Below, in pieces: positions 15,001-30,000 of a stretch of DNA of 64,000 nt (positions within the stretch are counted from its first letter, which is position 1; each line of letters starts with the position of its first letter). The translations under genes and the position numbers were made by a program. The DNA is from Microbacterium mangrovi (GTDB taxonomy: Bacteria; Actinomycetota; Actinomycetes; Actinomycetales; Microbacteriaceae): the NCBI RefSeq assembly GCF_000802305.1, contig NZ_JTDK01000006.1, positions 124,001 through 188,000 of the forward strand. The letters run 5' to 3'. The notes beneath the pieces were generated by a model. It was not told where the DNA came from. It did not search any database and saw only the letters and a list, made by a program, of their open reading frames with translations.

Positions 15001-18000
15001 CACGTCGATGTAGGTCTTCGTGGCGACCACCTGGGCGGGATCCACCGTGACGACGGCGGTCGGGAGGGTTCCGGCGGTGACGGTGGCCGGGGTGTGCACG
15101 GCATCCGGTGTGCCGTGCAGGTCGGTGTACGTCCACGAGCCGGTGTACTGCACGGACACGTCATCGTCCGGCAGCAGGGCCGCGCTGAGGGTGAAGCGCA
15201 CCCAGACGGTGTCGCCGACGACGGCGATGACCTGGACCCCGGTCACGGTGATGGACTGCGTCACCCCGCCGCGAGTGACGGTGAGGGTGATCGCCGACGT
15301 GCCCAGCGACGAGGGGAGGATGAGGAGCCCCGCGGGCGCCGTGAACGGCACGTCGATCCAGGTGCGCCCGCCCGCGGGCGGGGTCACCGTGGAATCCGCG
15401 GGCGCCGTCGCGGGGGCGTAGCCGATCGGCAGCGCGGCGGCGGTCACCGTCGAGGTGCTGACGGTCAGGTCGGGACGCTGCACGATCACCGGCACGATGA
15501 AGGTCGAGGCATCCGCCCCCGGACGGATCGCCCGGGTCGTGTCGACGTCGATCGTCCACCCGGTCGCTGCGGCGGCGAAGGTGATCCCAGACAGCAGGCG
15601 CAGCGCCGAGTCCGGGTCGATCGCGGCTCCGGCGAGACCGCCGGTGGCTGCCGGCAGGGTGACGGTGAGGTCGGCGCGCCACGTCAGGCCGGAGGCGGAA
15701 AGCGTCGTCGTGACCGTCGGCGTGACCGGGAGCAGGTACGACCAGCTGCCCGGCAGGAGGTGCAGCGTCACCGGGAACCCGGTCTCGTACGTGCCGGTCA
15801 GCCAGTACCGCACCCGCGTCGTCCCGGCCGGGACGCCCGTGGTCACCTGGACCGGTGTGCGCGTCGCGTCGATCAGGATGCTGCCGAGGCCGTCCCCGCT
15901 GAGGGTGAACTCGGGGGCGAGATCGAGGATGGAAGCGAGGTCGAGCGTCGAGCCGCCGCCGGCCGACGAGGCGAAGTCGATGTCGATGAAGGCGGTGGGC
16001 GTGATCCTCAGGATCTGCGTCGGTGCGGTGCCCGCGGCGACCGTGCCGCGGAACGCGAGGCTGCTGCCGGTCAGCTGCGCGGTGAGGTCACCGGTGCCGA
16101 GTGACGTGACCTTCACCGGGACGCGGAACTCGCCCGCCACCTCGGTCGCCGTGATCGGCTGGGTGGTGTCGCGGGTCAGCGCCCAGCCCGTGCCGCCGAA
16201 GGTCAGACCGTTCAGGCGCGCGATCACGGAGTCGGGGTCCACGCTCCAGCCGGACGGGATGCCCTGTGCGGTGCCGAACGAGAACAGCAGGCCGACGCTG
16301 CCGCTGCCGGTGGCGGTGGGCTCGTCGGTGACGGTCAGGGGCGCCGTGATCGAGACGAGGTACGACCAGCTGCCGGGGAGGAAGGCGAGCTGGACAGCGC
16401 CGGTGGTCGCGAAGCGTCCGGTCAGCCAGTAGCGGCACTGGAAGCCGGTCGCGATGGCGGTGCAGATCGGCGCCTGCGAGCCGTCCACCTTGACGGTGCC
16501 GAGGCCCGCGCCGCTCAGCTGGAACTCGGCGCCGAGATCGGTGAGCGAGGCCGGGTCGATGGTGAACATCGACGGGTTCGTGTACGTGACGGTCAGCCAC
16601 GCGCGACCGTTGATCACGTTGACGTCCACCGAGGCGCCCGGCGTCGGTCCGACGATCGTCGGGACGACGCCGGTCACGGTGAAGGTGAGCGTCGTGGCCG
16701 CGCTGCCGGCGCCGGGGGTGGTGCCGGCGTTCGTCGTGAGGTCGGCGTTCTTCACCGCGCCGGCCGCGAACCGCACCTGCCACGTGCCCATGGTGAGCGC
16801 GGCCGTGCCGATCGAATAGCGGAAACGGGTGGTTCCGGTCAGCCGCACCGCCGCCTCCAGGAGGTCGCCGGTGGCGTCCTTGCGCAGGAGCACGTCGACG
16901 CGCGTCCCGTTCAGCAGGTAGAACGCGCCGGTGGCATCCGTCTGCAGCGGCACGAAGACCATGCCGCTCGGCGTCGTGACCGCGACGATCGGCACCGGGT
17001 TCGTGAAGGTGAAGGTGCGCTGGGTGCCGCCCTGCCACATCGTGAAGCGCGTGGTCCCGTTCAGGATGCGGGCGACGTCCAGGCTCGCCCCGGCCGGCGG
17101 CGTGTAGACGACGTCGATGGTCTTCGTCGACCCCGCCGTGCCGTTGACGACGCCCGCGTCGACCGTGCCGCCGCTCGCCGACGGCGAGCCGAGGCCGATG
17201 CCCGGTGCGGTGCCGGTCGCGACGGGGTCGGCACCCGGGGCGACGGCGAAGGTGACTTCCTGGCCGGACGAATTGCGGAAGCCCATCTTGAGCTTGCCGT
17301 AGATCGTCAGCAGCCGGACCTGGTCGGGGAAGTCCGCGAGGAAGAGCACGGTGACGTTCCCGGTCGCCACCTTCGACAGGTCGGCGTAGAGCCGGCCCGA
17401 GATGGAGATGCTGTCGGCGGCGAAGTTCAGCTTGCCGACGATGAGGATCTTGCCGTCGGTGGAGATCTTCACGATCACCTGTCCGTTGAACACCGCCTGG
17501 GACGTGTAGATCGAGTAGATCTTCGCCGAACCGGTGATCACCATGGGCGACGTGAACGCGGCGGCGAATCCGCTCTGGCCGGGGTTGTTGTGGATCGCCA
17601 GCGCCTGCGCCGCCACCTGCTGCTGGAGCGAGGCCATCCATTGGTCGGCGGTGAGCACCGTGGGCAGCTGGAACGCGTTCGACCGCAGCGCGAACGGGTC
17701 GTCGATCGAGGGCAGCGTCTTGAAGAACTCGACGCCGCCGGCGAAGTCGTTGATGCTGAGTCCGGTCGTGGGCTCGAGCAGGATGCCGCCGGGCACGTTC
17801 ACCGACAGGTACACCTGCAGCGGACCGAGTTCGGAGAGCCCCAGCCGGATCCCGAATCCGGCCAGGCCCGCGATCGAGATGGTGCCGTCCAGACCCAGGT
17901 AGAAGACGCGTTGCGCCACCGGGGTGGTGGTGTCGAACGTGCCGATGATGTTGTAGTTCGCGTCCAGCTTCTCGATGCCGCCGACGAGGCCGGCGCTGAC

Positions 18001-21000
18001 GTCGCCGCCGAACATCTTGCCCTTGACCGTGACGCCGATCGAGTCGATGCCGATGATCGGGAACTTGCCTTCCAGCAGCAGCGACGGCTGGATGCGGATG
18101 CCCTGGATCGCGCCGGTGATCTGCAGGCCCTGCAGACCCTGGATGCCGGTGACGCTGGCGGACAGGATGAGCACGAAGTCGCCGGGCTTGTGCTGGATGT
18201 CCGCCCACTGGATGCCGATCGCGTCGATGTGCACGGGCAGGAACGAGGGCCACTTGAACGAGTCGCCGGTGGCGGAGCCGACGGTGAGGAACACGCCGAA
18301 GCCGGGCATCGTCTCGAACGACCCGTCGGCGTCGATGGCGAAGTTGCGCCCCTCGCCGCTGATCGCCAGCGAGCCGATGGTGACCTTCGCTCCGACCGAG
18401 CCGAACTGGGCGAGGCGCTGGCTGCCGGTCGCGCCCGTGTCGAGGCGGAAGTCGCGCGCGGTGAGCGTCACGTACGAGCCGAGCGTGATCTCGAGGGTGT
18501 CGACGGTGAGCTGGAAGGCATCCACGTGTCCGTCGGTGAAGGTGAGGGTCGCCCGGAACGCCTCGTCGTCGGGCGAGCCGTCGGCGCGTTTGTCGTCGGC
18601 GCTGTTGCGATCGCTGAGCGTCGCGCTGAACGGCTTGCCCGGGAACAGCTTGGCCCCGCCGGTGGCGAAGTAGATCGCGCCGGTGAAGTTCGCGGTCGCT
18701 GCGGCACCGGACGGGAACCGCACCTCCAGGCCGGAGACGCCGATGCGGATGTCGTCGAGCACGAGGATGCCGCCCAGCGAGATCTGCTTGTCCGGTGCTG
18801 TGGTGGTGAGCCCGTTGCCGGCATCCGCCTGCCCCGCGGTCGGCGGGAGGCCGTAGGCGAGCTCGGCGGTGCCGAGCTTGAACCCGTCGCCGTAGATCGT
18901 GAGGCCCGGGATGATCGCGGGGTCGGTGAGCGTCTGATCGTTGTTGGCGTCGATGTTGGAGGCGTGCGCCGGGTCGTACGGACGCAGGGACCCGGTGACG
19001 CCCACCGACGGGAAGGTGATCGTCGCCGTGTTGATGCGCACCAGCTGCTGGTTCGCGGGCGCCTTCGGGTCGCACGTGACCCGGATGCCGGTGGCCTGCA
19101 AGCGCGCGACGCCCGGCACCTGTGCGTCCAGAGCCGCGACCTGGATGCCCCACTTGCCGGTCAGGCGCACATCGACGTTGCCGCTCAGCAGTCCGAACAC
19201 GTCGACGGCGAGCTCGAACGATCCGGACAGCCCGATGAGGTCGACGGTGACGCCGGAGGTCGACTGGGCGTTGGTGGGGGTCCCGCCGCCGCCGAAGGCG
19301 AGCGACGCCCGCTGCACTCCGACGGTCACCGAGACGACGACCTTGCCGTCGACGAAGTCGAATCCGCCGAGTCCCACGGTCGGTCCCTGCAGGGTGAGCG
19401 GGCCGAGCGAGACGGGGCCGCCGCTGGTGGCTTCGCCGACCGCGCTCGGAGTGACGGTCATGGTGAGCGTCTGGGCCGAGTTGGCCGCCTGCGTCCCGCC
19501 CGTGCCGCTTCGCACCTGGCCCGCCAGGAGCGTGATGGTGAGCGCACCGGATGCCTGCCCGGCGAACAGGCCCAGGGTGTTCGCGGTGTTCTTGTCCTTG
19601 AGGAAGTACCGGTACGTCACCGTGGTGGCGTCCGCGGCCTCGCCGGCGATGAGCAGCGGCGCCCCGACGATGATCGGCGAGTTGCCGTTCATCGCAAGGT
19701 CACCGATGGGTCCGGTGAGGGTGAACGGCGCCGTGGTGCGGTTCTCGATGGAGGACTTGTCGATCGGCGCGGCGACGCCGCCGGTGGCCGCCGGGACGGA
19801 CGTGTAGGTGATGTCGATGTAGCCCTGTGCGTTCAGCTGCCCCATGCTGACGGTCGTCGTGGCGAGGGAGGCGAGCGGACCGGGCAGGGCCGCGGTGCCG
19901 GTCGCCCCGGCGGGCGGGGTGAACAGGTAGAACTGGCGGGCGGATCCGGTGAGCGTGTACACCGTGGGCGTCCCGCCCGAGGTCGTCGCCCGCACGCTGC
20001 CGTCGACGAAGCGCACGGTGACGACCGCCGCGGCCGGCAGGCTCGCCCCGCCGGCGAGCGTGTACCGCCACGTGTTGACCTTGCCGGAGACGGCGGCCAC
20101 ACCGGTGATCTGCAGCGGGCTCGCCATGCCCGACACGGTCACGACGATCTCGTCACCGGGGTCGGTGACGCTCGTGGCATCCACCGTGCCGTCGGTCGGG
20201 GTGAAGGTCACGTCGATGAAGGTGAGCGAAGGACCGGTGACGACGGCTCCGGGAACCGGGCCGGCGAGGACGCCCGTGAGCTGCGCGGGCAGGGCGGGCG
20301 ACGCCGGAGGCACCGGGTCGGTGGACGGGAACAGGGCGAAGTCGGTCACGGTGAACGAGCCGAGCTGGAACCCGGTGCCCGGAGCGATGCCGAACGTCGC
20401 CGAGCCGGTGAGGTAGGCGACGCTTCGTCCGCCGACCTTCACGAGGATGCCGGCCGTCGGCAGCGAGACGTCGAGGGCGCCGTTCGGCTGGCGGCTGAGC
20501 CGCAGCGACCCGGTGATCCGCACCGCGTCGCCCGCCGTGATGGTGACGCCCGTGGCGGCGAAGCTGAAGACGCCCGGGGCCAGTCCGAGGATGGCGGTGT
20601 CGGCGGTGTTGACGGAGAAGGCGACGGTGCCGGTGATCCCGAGCCCGTCGAGACCGAGCAGCGCCAGAGTTCCGGTCGCGGTGAGCGCCCAGCCCGTGCC
20701 GGTCGCGGCCTTCTGGAACTGCAGGGTCGCGCCCGTGATGAGCACGCCGATCGCCTTCGGGTTGAGACTGCCGTCGTCGAGCTTGGAGGGCCCGGAGCCG
20801 ATGAAGATCTCCAGCCCGGTGCCCGAGAACGATCCGTCGGACCCGATGGAGAACTGTCCGCCGCGGATCTCGAGCACGTCACCGAAGTCGAAGCTGAAGT
20901 CCTGGGCGATGAACGTGTACGCGGTCGCGGTGAGATCGATCGACATCGTCTTGCCGGCGACGGTGATCGTCTGCTTCACGATCTGCCCGGTCGTGTTGAT

Positions 21001-24000
21001 CGCCAGACCCACCGAGGCGTGCGCGCTGAACGGTCCGGCGCCGGTGTCGGCCGTGCCGACGATGAGGCCGGCGATGCCCCCGGTCGCGGTGGTCACCCCG
21101 GTCGCGGTCGTGGCTCCCGGCGGGAAGACGACGAAGAAGCCGGACGCGCTCACCAGTCCCGGGTTCGAGCCGGTCAGGCCCGGCGCCGCCGTCAGGCTGA
21201 CGTTCGCGAGCGCGATGCGGGTGACCGCCTGCGCCCCGGTGCCCAGCCTCTCCAGCGCGAAGTCCGCGAGCAGGGTCACCCCGGTGGAGCCGCCGATCGT
21301 CACCTGGATGCCGGTCGCCGCGATCCGCAGGTACGGCCCCTTCGGCAGGGTGAGTGTCTGCGCGGGGGTACCGTCGCCGAACGAGAACGTCTCGTTCACG
21401 GCGACGCCGTTGCCGGCGGCATCCGTCAGCGTGTTCACCTGCAGCGACACCGCGGCGCCGAGGGTGATGGGCAGGCCGGTCAGCGTGATGTCTCCGGAGA
21501 CCTGCCCGGCGATGCCGGTCGGGGTGACGATGAACGCGCCCTGACCGTGCTGCAGGCGCACCCCGGTGCCGGCCGCGGCATCGCCGACGAAGACGTCCAC
21601 GTTGCTGAAGGCGAGCCGGATGACCCTGGTGCCTGCCGCGGTCTTGATCTGCTCGAACAGCACCACCCCGGCGATCGACTGGCCGAAGAGGGTGACGGTC
21701 GCAGGGGTCGCGCTCGTGCCCACCTGCACGCGCAGGCTGTTCGCCGGCACCGTCACTCCCGGCGAGCCGAGCACGACGGCGGCGTTCGTCGTGTTGATCT
21801 GCAGCGTCGCCGTCGCCGAGAGGGCGAACACCCCCGCGAGCGGCGAGCCCGCCGCGGTGCTGATCCCGGCCGTCAGAGCCGCGGTCACACCGGTGCGTGC
21901 GATGAGGATGTCGCCGCTCGCGACCGTGACGGTGACGTAGGTCGCGGTGCCGTCCCCGAGGGCGAGGGAGACGTTCGTCAGCGAGATCGCGACCGTGCCG
22001 TCGGCCTTCTTCGTGAACGAGAATCCGCCGGTGAGCTTCTGGCCGGCGATGCCCAGGACGATGTCGGTGCCGCCGATCGTGACCCCGGGAGCCAGGGCGG
22101 TGGTGGTGCCGGCCGGCGTGTAGGCGCCGGCGAGTGTGTTGATCTGCACGGTCAGCGTGCCCTGGAAGGTCACGCCCGGGATGAGCACCTGGATGGTGCC
22201 CTGCAGCGAGCCGGCCACGCCGCCGTGCGCGGTCGACGTCGCGCCGACGATGTCGAACGCCCCGCTGCCGCCGGTGACCACGACGACGTCGCGGTCGGGG
22301 GAGCCCAGGCGAAGCGTCACGTTCGCGAACCGGATCCGGTCGGTGGTGACGTCGTCCCCGCCGCCGAACGCGCCGTCGGCGCCGAGCGAGGTGGCGTGGG
22401 TGAACGAGACGTCGGCGGTGAGGGTCTGGCCGCCGATCGTGAGCGCGAGTCCGGTCACCGCGACGGTGAAGTACGGCCCCGCTGCCAGCGTGAGGGTGGA
22501 GGTGGTGTCGCCCAGGGTGAACGTCTCCGACACCGCGACCGGAACGACCTTTCCGCCGACGGTGCGGCGCAGGTCGCTGATCTCCACGGCGACGGCCGCC
22601 GTCACCGGGCTGCCGATCCCGAGGCCGACCGTGGCGGTCGCGGCGATGCGGCCGGCGACGCCGGAGGGCCCGATGAGCAGCAGCGCCGTGCCGCCGGACA
22701 GCCGCAGTCCGATGTCGTCGGACTGGCTGGGCGTGCCGCCGTCCGCCCCGACGAAGAGTCCGACGTTCGTCGCGGCGATCCGCAGGACGGACACGTCGTC
22801 GGTGGTGCCGGGGATGCCGTCGGCGCCCGCCGCGCGCGCCTGTTCGAACGAGAAGGTGCCCGACAGGGACTGGCCGAGCACGGTGACGGAGCCCGTGAAC
22901 TGCACGCGGACGAACCGGCCCGCGGGCAGCGTGATCGTCGTCGTTCCGACGGTGGCGTTCACCGCGGCCGTTCCGGTGTTGACCTGCAGCCGCACCGTGA
23001 GCCCGGAGCCGAGATCGACGGGCAGCGAGCCCATGCCGGTCATGTTGAGCGTCGCGGTGATGTCGACGGCCAGGCCCGCGGACGTCAGCACGAACACGCC
23101 CGATCCGTTCGTGAGCGTGACGCCGACGCCGGCATCCGCATCGCCCAGGAAGAGCCCGACGTGCTGGGCGCCGACCTTGACGACCCGTGCGGTTCCGGTG
23201 CCGGACTGCTCGAACGTGAAGTCGCCGTGCAGCTGCTGCCCGGCCACGTTCAGCACGAGCCCGGTGACCGCGAACGAGAGCGCCTTCGTCGCGGGGCGCG
23301 TGTCGATCGTGAGGTCCATTCCGGCGGATGCCGCCACACCCGGCACGGTGACGGCGACCGTGCCGGAGACGGTGCCGTGCATCCCGGTGGACTCGAGGGT
23401 GAGCACGCCGGTGCCGCCGGAGAGGGTGAGGATGTCGCTGCCACCGTCGCCGACGCGCAGGCCGACGTGCGCGAGCACGATGGTCGTCACCGTCCCGGCG
23501 CGGCGGAAGGAGAAGTCGCCGGTGAGTGTCTGCCCGGCGACGGTGAGGACGGCGCCCGTCGCGCTGACGCTGACCCCGAGGTTGCCGGGCAGATCCAGCG
23601 CCACGGTCGTGCCGCCCACCGTGACCGACTCGGCGACGCGGGTCGCCGACTGGTTGACGGACACCGCGAACGATCCGGTGACGGTCACTCCGGCCGGCAG
23701 GAGCGAACCGAGGTCGAGCGTGCCGGCCAGCCGCATCGCCATGCCCCCGGCGGTGAGGATGACGAGGCCTTCCACTCCGCTGAGGATCGGCGCATCGGTG
23801 CCGAGGGAGACGCGCCCGCCGGCGACGGCGATCACCGTCCGGGTCGCGCCGGTGCTGGAGGTCGTCTGCTGGAAGACCAGGTCGGCGGTCAGGTTCACGT
23901 CGCCGATCGCGATCGTCACTCCGGTGCCGGTGAGCCGCACGTACGGGCCGGCCTCGAGCCGGGTGAGGTCCGCGAGCACCACGGCCTGCGTGCTGCGGTT

Positions 24001-27000
24001 GATCTCCAGCCGCAGGGCGGCGGCGCCGATGTGCACCGCGCCGCCCAGCGGGATGCCGGCGGGGTCGGCGGTGCCGACACTCAGGATGCCGGCCAGCCCC
24101 GCGCCGTTCAGCTGCAGGGCGCCACTGAGGGTCAGAGCGCCGATGGGGGAGCCGAGGTCGAGTCCCGCGGCGACGGCGATGTCCACGATGCGGGCGGCGC
24201 CGGCGCCGGTCTGGGTGACCGTGATCGTCCCGTCGGTGAGGGTGAACCCGCCGATGGCAACCGCGATGTGCGCTCCGGTGAGCGAGAACGAGGCCGCGCC
24301 CAGCGTCAGTGCGAAGTCGCCGGTGAGCACCACGCCCGGAACCGCCAGGACCAGCGAGCCGCTCAGGCTCCCGTGGACACCGGCGCCGTCGATCGTGAAG
24401 CTGCCGGTCGCGACGGTCAGGGTGGCGAAGGTGGTGGTTCCATCACCGAGGACGAGGGTGGCATCGGTCAGGGCGACGGTCGTGCCCGCCGCATCCTGGC
24501 TGAGGAGCACGTCCGCGGTCAGGCGCTGTCCGGCGACGGCGAGGACGACATCCCGCCCTTCGACCTGCACGAAGGGGCCGACGCCGAGCGCGAGGTCGAT
24601 CGTGGTGCCGTCGACCACGAAGGTCTGCGAGACCGCAGCTCCGGTGTTGACGGTCACGGTGAAGGTTCCGCTGAACTGCACCGCGTCGCCGGGGACGTGG
24701 ACGGCGATCGTGCCGGTGACGCGCCCGGCGAGACCCGTGTCCTGCACCAGGAACACCGCGGAGCCGTCGGTCAGGGCGACCCCGGCGGTCGCCGACCCGA
24801 GGGTGAGCGTGAGAGCGCTCGCGATGATGACCGCCGTGCTCGGGCGGGGCGTTCCGGCGGGGGCGCCCGGTGCGACGTCCCCGAGCACCTGCGAGAACAC
24901 GAACACCCCGGCGAGAGTCTGCCCTGCGATGCTGAGTTCGGCGGGCGCCGCGAGCGTGCCGAGCTGCACCCGCACGGACTGCGGTGCCAGCACGACCCCC
25001 TGCACGGTCTTCGCGGCGGTGCCGGTGTTCAGCTGCAGTCGGATCGACGCCGGCTGGCCGCCGGCGCCGGTCAGCGTGAATCCCGTGCCGGCATTGAGCG
25101 TCAGAGTCGCCGTGAGCACGGTGGCGACGCCCGCCGGGGTGAGGTCGAGGGTGCCGGAGGCCACGGATGCGACCACGGCGCCGCCTCCGAGGCTCAGGGT
25201 GAGGGGCGTGCCGCCGTCGCGCGCGGCGGATCCGAAGGTCACCCGCAGTCCGCCGCCGGCGAGCGTGGTGAATCCGAACGTCCCGGTCAGCTGCTGCCCG
25301 GCGACCGCGAGCGTGAGATCCCCGGTGACGGAGATCATCGGCGTGGTCGCGGTCCCCTCCGCGATCGTCACGGCGTCGTCGCCGGTGCCGAGGGTCTGCT
25401 CGACCGTGGCCTCGTTGTAGAGCACCGTGACGGTGCCGCTCAGCGTGACGCCGGGGATGCCGACCAGCTCGGCGGTTCCCGACAGCGCCGCGGCGCGGTC
25501 GTTCGTGGCGGACGATCCGGCGATCTGCCCGGAAACGCCGGAGAGGTACAGTCCGACGGCGAACGGGTTGCGCACGGCGTTGCCGGCGGCGTCGGTGCCC
25601 GCGAAGCCGGGGCCCTGGCCGACGAAGATCGTCAGGTTCGACACCGACAGTGCCCCGCCGCCGAAGGCGATGGAGCCGGCGATCTCCACGAAGTCGCCGA
25701 GCTTGAGCGTGCCCGACACGGCCACCGCGATCCAGGCTTTGCCCGACGGGTCGCGGACCTCGCCGGCGCCGAACTTCAGGGGCACGCCGACGCCGCCCAC
25801 CGTGAAGGTCCGGTCGAAGGTCTGGGTGGTGCCGTTGTAGCGCACCGCGACCGTGCCGGAGGCATCCAGCCCGCCCGCGGCCGCGGCCAGCGTGCCCGAG
25901 AACAGGCCCGCGATGCCGCCCGCGGTGAGGAGGAACGCACCGGTGCCGTGCTGGATGCTGAGTCCCTGCCCGTCGGTCGCGGTCAGCGCCACCGACACGT
26001 CGCTGAAGGCGATGCTCGTGTCGCCCGCGGCGCTGCGCGAGACGAGGAAGCTGCCCGAGAACGCCGGTCCGCCGACGACGGCGAGCGTGCCGCCGGTCAC
26101 GGCGACATCGACGAAGGGCCCGGCGGGGACGTCGATGCCGAGGTCGGTGCGGCGCACGGCCGTGGGCATCGTGTTGACCGTGAGGGCGACGGCACCGCCG
26201 AGGGTGAGGCCCGGGAGCGTGAAGACCCCCGTGGTGCTGCCGGCGAACGTCGCGGCGACGCCGGTGCCGGTCACCAGCAGGGCGCCGTGCCAGTGGTTCG
26301 CCGCGGTCACGTTCACGAAGGCGCCGAGCGTGAGCGTGAGGTCGGTGACGACGAGCGTCACGTCGCCGGTCGGAGTCCGCGAGACGACGACGACGCCCGC
26401 GCCGAGCGACTGGCCCCCGACGATCAGGGTGGCGCCCGTGACCGTGACGACCAGCCCGGGATCGATCGCCGTGCCGCCGACGACGACGGATGCCGGCCCG
26501 GAGTTCACGGCGACGGCCACCGTCCCGGTGACGCTCAGCGACGAGATCGAGACGGCGAGGTCGGCGGACAGCGACCCGGCGATCCCGGCGGGCCCCAGCC
26601 GGAGGACGCCGGCGATGTTCTTCGCGCTGACGAGGGCCGGCGTGCCGAAGCTCAGGATGCCGTGTGCGACGGTCACCGTCACCACCCCGGCATCCTGGAC
26701 GATCTGCACGTCGCCGGCGACGGTCTGGCCCGCGACCGTGAGCTGCACGCCGGTCCCGGCGATGCGCACGTATCCGCCGGTACCGCCCGCCGGAAGGTCG
26801 ACCGTGATCGTCTGATCTCCGACGACCACCGCTTCGGAGATTTCGCCGGCGGTCGTGTTGACGTCGAGCTCGAGAGTGCCGGCGAGCGTCAGGCCGGGCA
26901 CCCCGGTCACGGAGGCCGTGCCGGTGACGCGTCCGGCCAGGCCGCCGCCCGCGGTGACGACGAAGAGCGCCTGCCCGTCGGCGATGCCCACGCGTGCCGC

Positions 27001-30000
27001 GCCGGCTGCCAGCGAAACCTGGACGTTCGCGAGCGCGATGCGCGTGACGGTGGAGTCGTCGGCCGTGCCGGGGAGCCCGTCCGGACCGTACGAGGTCGCA
27101 CGCTCGACGACGAGGTCGCCCCGGATCGCCTGCCCGAGCACGGTCAGGGTGATCGCGGCGGCGGAGAGCCGCACGTACGGCCCCGCCGGAGCCACGAGGC
27201 GCACCGTTCCCGTGCCGACCGTGAGGGTCTGGTCGATGTCGGAGCCCGTCGTGTTCACCAGCAGCGCGAGCGTGGCGTCGAGCGCGAACGGGGCGGCCGC
27301 GTCGGCCACCGACACGTGCAGGCTGAGCGAGCCGGCGACGCCGGTGCCGGTGACGACCAGCATCCCGGAGCCGCCGTCGGCGGTGAGCGGACCGAGCGTC
27401 GTCGTCGCGTTCGCGAGTCCGATGCGGACGACCGTGCCGCCGCCCGTGGTCGAGAGACGTTCGACGGTGAGGTCTGCGGTGAGCGTCTGACCGGCGACGG
27501 TCAGCTGAAGTCCGGTCGCGATGACGCGCAGCAGGCCCGCGGGCAGGGGATCGGTGATTCCGGCGACGTTCTGCGCGCTCGTCGTGGTGTTGAAGGCGAC
27601 CTGGACGGTTCCGCCGAAGGCGAGTCCGGCGACCCCGAGCGCGACCGTCGCGGTGACCGCTCCGAACGTGCCGGCGGAGGTGAAGGCGAGGGTCGCGGTG
27701 GAGCCGCCGCCGGATGTCGGCTGGTCGGCCGTGAACAGGCCCCCGCCGAGCACGAGGTGCAGGCCCCGCACGGTGACGGTGAGCGTACTGCCCGCGGACA
27801 CGAGATCGAGGTCGGCGGTGAGCGTCTGACCGGCGATCGACACGGTGACCGCGGTGCCGGTGGCCCGAAGGTAGCCGGTGGCTCCGCCCGGAGGAAGCGT
27901 CAGCGCGAGCGTCTGCCCACCGACCGTGAACGCCTGGTCGACGGCGCCGACACCGGTGTTGAACTCGACCGCGATGCCCGCGGAGGCCGCGACGCCCGGC
28001 ACGGAGAGGGTGACGTCGCCGGACACCCGGCCGGCGAGCGCCGACGTGCCGTTCGCGGAGGACAGCAGGATCAGCGCACTGCCCCCGGTCAGTGCGAACA
28101 GGCCGCCGCCGAGGCTCAGCGACGCGTTCGCCGCGGCGATGCGCAGCACCGTCCGGGAGGTGTCCGGCGTGCCGGCGGCGGTCAGCGGGGTGACCTTCTC
28201 GATCGCGACGTCGGCGCTGATCGTCTGGCCGAGCACGGTGAGCACCAGGCCGGTGCCCTCGAAACGCAGGAACGGGCCGGCGGCGACGTCGACCGACACG
28301 GTGTCGGTGCCGACGAGCACCAGCGCGCTGACGGCGGCCCCCGTCGTGTTGACGGCGACGGTCAGGGCGCCGTCGAGCTGGGCGGTTCCGCCCAGGCGCA
28401 CCGCGACCGTGCCGGTGAGCCGTCCGGCCAGACCCGCGGCGGTCAGCACGAGGATGCCCGATCCGTCGCTGAGCCGGACGCCGATGTCGTCGGTGAGGTC
28501 GCCCGTCGTGCCGCCGTCGTCCCCCAGGAACAGCGACACGTGCGAGAGTCCGACGATCGTGGTGGTGACGCCGCCGGTCGTGGTCCGCTCGACGGCGACC
28601 TGCGCCTGCAGGGACTGTCCGAGCACGGTGACGGGGCCCGTGGCGAGCGTCACACGGAGGAACGGGCCGGCCGGCAGTTCCGTCGCGCCGACGGTGACCG
28701 CGGCGGCGGCGGTGTTCACGGCGATGCCCGCGGTCGCGTTCTGCAGCCCCAGGGCCGCGATCGTGACGGTGGCGGTGAGCACGCCCGCGATGCCGCTCGC
28801 GCGCACCACGAGGTCTCCGGTGATCGCCGACAGTTGCACGGCGCCGCCCAGGGCGACGGTGCCATTCGTCACGTGCAGGGTCACGTCGGTGGCGTTGCGG
28901 TCGAAGGCGAACGTGCCGCCGAAGGACTGCCCGCCGAAGGAGAGCTGAGCTCCGGCCACGGTGAACGACGTGACCTGTGCGGTGTCGGCGAAGCTCACCG
29001 CGACGCCGGGATCCGTGCTGCCGGGGATGTCGATGGTCTGCGAGATGACGCGCCCCGTCGTGTTCACCCGCACGCTCGTGGTGCCGGTGAGCGTGACGCC
29101 GGGCACGCCGATGATGCGCACCGTGCCGGTCGCGACGAGAGCCCACGTCGTCCCGATCTTGATGAGGCCGATGGTGGCGTCCGTGAGCAGCACGCCCATC
29201 GCGAGGGGGTTGAGGGAACCGCTGTCGAGGAAGGCCGGTCCGCGTCCGAGGAACACGGTCAGCCCGGTCCCGGCGAACACCTTCGCCGCCTGCCCGCTGA
29301 CGACGGCGTCCGAGTAGGTGACGTTGCCCTCGATCGTGACGAAGTCCCCGACGGTGATGCTCAGGTCGGATGCCGACAGCGCGAACGTCACGCCGCTCGG
29401 TCCCGGCTTCGCGATGGCGAACGGGATCGCCACGCCCGCCACCGTGACGGTGGTGTCGACGTCCGCCGAGATCGTGTTCACCTGCAGCAGCACCGAGCCG
29501 CCCACCGAGACGGCGCCGCCGCCGAGGGAGGCCGATCCGGAGAGGAACCCGGCGACGCCGCCGCCGGCACCGGTTCGGACGATCAATGCGCCCGTGCCGT
29601 CGAAGAGCTCGGGCTGCGCGGCGCCCTCGGCGGTGACGGTGACGCCGCTCAGGGCCACCACCGTCTCGATGGCGCCGCCGGAGCCGGCCGCGCGCAGGAA
29701 CGAGAACGAGCCGCTGATCGTGCCGCCGCCGGCGATCGTGGCGGACGCGCTCGCGAGGTCGATGCGCAGGTACGGGCCGGCGGGGAGCGTCTCCGCTCCG
29801 ACGAGGGCCGGGCTCGGCGTCGTGTTCGCGGCGACGGTCGCGGTGACCGGCGGAATCGTCACGCCCGGGATGCTGCTGACGGCGACGGTCGCGCTGAGGC
29901 GTCCGGCGATTCCGGTCGGCAGGATCACCAGGGTTCCGCTGACGGCGCTGACGGTGAGGACGGGACCGAAGGTGACCGTGCCCGAGGCGACCGAAACCCG

